From assembly GCA_902777855.1 (NCBI GenBank), contig CACYVN010000002.1:1-64000 (forward strand): a stretch of DNA of 64,000 nucleotides, given 5' to 3'. Source of the stretch: an uncultured bacterium (GTDB lineage Bacteria; Cyanobacteriota; Vampirovibrionia; Gastranaerophilales; Gastranaerophilaceae). How positions within the stretch are numbered: the stretch's first letter is position 1; every line of letters starts with the position of its first letter. The translations under genes were made by a program, and so were the position numbers. The notes under the pieces are model-generated. The model ran no database searches, was not told the origin of the DNA, and worked only from the letters and a program-made list of their open reading frames with translations. Shown here piece after piece: positions 63,356 through 64,000 of this stretch.

Positions 63356-63817
63356 TTAATTTTTTATATTATTCGACAAAGCAGTTTCAAACTGTCTGCT
63401 CATTTTGTGCAAAAGTTCTATTTCTTCGTCAGGTATGTTTGCAAAAATTTCCGTTATATATTTTTTTATTTTGGGCATATTATCTTCAACAAGTTTTTTG
63501 CCTTCAGGAGTAATTTTTAACTGATAAACAAGTCTGTTATTAACTTTGCCTACTTCTTTTATAATCAAACCCTTATCAACAAGTATCTGAATCATTCTTG
63601 TTGTGTTAGATTTGTCTTTCAGCATTATTTCAGATAACTTTTGCGGGTAAATATTGTCATAATAAGACACAGTATCAAGCACAACAAACTGTTCTCCGGT
63701 TATTCCCAAATTAAGTTTGTCAATTCTGTGCTTGAGTTTTGTTTTTAAATTTTTGATAATCATATCAATAGAATAGATTACCGTATCTACATAATGGTTT
63801 AATTTAATCTCTTTCAT
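63356..63817 (-). CDS. MarR-family transcriptional regulator
   Basis: A 153-aa winged-helix regulator. DNA-binding helices around PQKLSEIMLKDKSNTTRMIQ, the wing VNNRLVYQLKITPEGKKL and flanking dimerisation helices are clear. Ligand unknown. Its ATG follows the dnaN stop by 6 nt with no SD in between, so it may be read by reinitiation. It may control the downstream PPi-PFK (inference). Confidence 0.88.
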   Translation of the reverse strand: MKEIKLNHYVDTVIYSIDMIIKNLKTKLKHRIDKLNLGITGEQFVVLDTVSYYDNIYPQKLSEIMLKDKSNTTRMIQILVDKGLIIKEVGKVNNRLVYQLKITPEGKKLVEDNMPKIKKYITEIFANIPDEEIELLHKMSRQFETALSNNIKN

Positions 63818-63823
63818 AATTTT

Positions 63824-64000
63824 TTATCTGATTTGAACCGGCATAATCAGGCAAATGAAATCTTCTTCACTTTGCGGTTTTAATACTGTTGCAGAAAGTG
63901 CCGCATTAAGCCCGATTATTACATTGTCACTTTCTATTATTCTTAACGCATCAAGTACAAATCTATAGTTAAAAGCTATTAAAAGCTCTTCTCCGTTGTA
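63824..64000 (-). CDS. dnaN: DNA polymerase III beta clamp, 3' part only
   Basis: Reading the minus strand from 64000 gives YNGEELLIAFNYRFVLDAL, then LRIIESDNVIIGLNAALSA and, at the end, FICLIMPVQIR and TAA (63824-63826). This is the C-terminal clamp domain with the conserved (L/V)xMPV(R/Q)xR ending of DnaN. About 58 codons are inside the window; the rest lies beyond. The frame has no ATG here, so it is easy to miss. Confidence 0.88.
   Translation of the reverse strand, partial: YNGEELLIAFNYRFVLDALRIIESDNVIIGLNAALSATVLKPQSEEDFICLIMPVQIR

Noticed and set aside
1-64000. rRNA, tRNA, prophage or insertion sequence
   Set aside because: No tRNA cloverleaf, rRNA segment, integrase, transposase or phage structural gene could be supported; only short non-coding repeats were found.

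Overview
The window is AT-rich, gene-dense bacterial chromosome with standard code. It most resembles a gut, non-photosynthetic relative of the Cyanobacteria (Vampirovibrionia/'Melainabacteria', probably Gastranaerophilales). This is inferred from a dnaG-rpoD pair, an AMIN-domain envelope protein, SpoIID and LemA-DUF2207 cell-wall genes, a HEAT-repeat protein of the bilin-lyase type without photosynthesis genes, fermentative AdhE, a pyrophosphate-dependent phosphofructokinase, and several small proteins with an N-terminal Asn-rich (N)QSFG-like motif. There is no rRNA, tRNA, CRISPR array, transposase or prophage.

Layout. 0-6 kb: 3' part of a 31-residue-repeat protein, a PLP aminotransferase, a GT39 membrane glycosyltransferase, bioG and a flavodoxin. 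6-18 kb: HEAT protein, histidine kinase, divergent hemW, dnaG-rpoD, two tandem paralogous small proteins, lepA, serS. 17.7-24.4 kb: two QSFG-type small proteins, a secreted TPR/coiled-coil protein of about 1526 aa, and a translationally coupled pair of paralogous membrane proteins. 24.4-27.5 kb: tag, acyl-ACP thioesterase, Na/Pi transporter. 27.5-29.7 kb: a small accessory island (membrane protein with a nuclease-like C-terminus, lipoprotein, XRE regulator) flanked by dispersed repeats. 29.7-40 kb: ffh, dxr, an ABC ATPase overlapping a degenerate histidine kinase, TPR protein, DUF2207-lemA-aroQ. 40-49.4 kb: candidate sRNA, repeat-rich gap, two solute-binding proteins, SpoIID, zinc dehydrogenase, AMIN protein, era, an OppD-like ATPase. 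49.4-64 kb: adhE, ilvE, fabG, TPR protein, GGDEF/HD-GYP protein, fabF-acpP, a 299-aa QSFG protein, PPi-PFK, a MarR regulator and the 3' end of dnaN.

Two patterns run through the window. First, ten genes (bioG, histidine kinase, hemW, dnaG, lepA, aroQ, spoIID-like, zinc dehydrogenase, era, oppD-like) have a -10 hexamer ending exactly 6 or 7 nt before the start codon and no Shine-Dalgarno. They are predicted leaderless mRNAs; most other genes have clear SD sequences. Second, the intergenic gaps carry at least three families of short palindromic repeats (GTAG-headed REP-like elements, CCCTC-edged elements, and TGTCATTG-type elements). One REP supplies the stop codon of dxr, and another repeat supplies the SD of a solute-binding protein.

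Metabolically the genes fit an anaerobic fermenter: PPi-PFK glycolysis, ethanol via AdhE, type II fatty acid synthesis with a releasing thioesterase, isoprenoids by the DXP route, biotin and shikimate steps, and scattered ABC uptake components.
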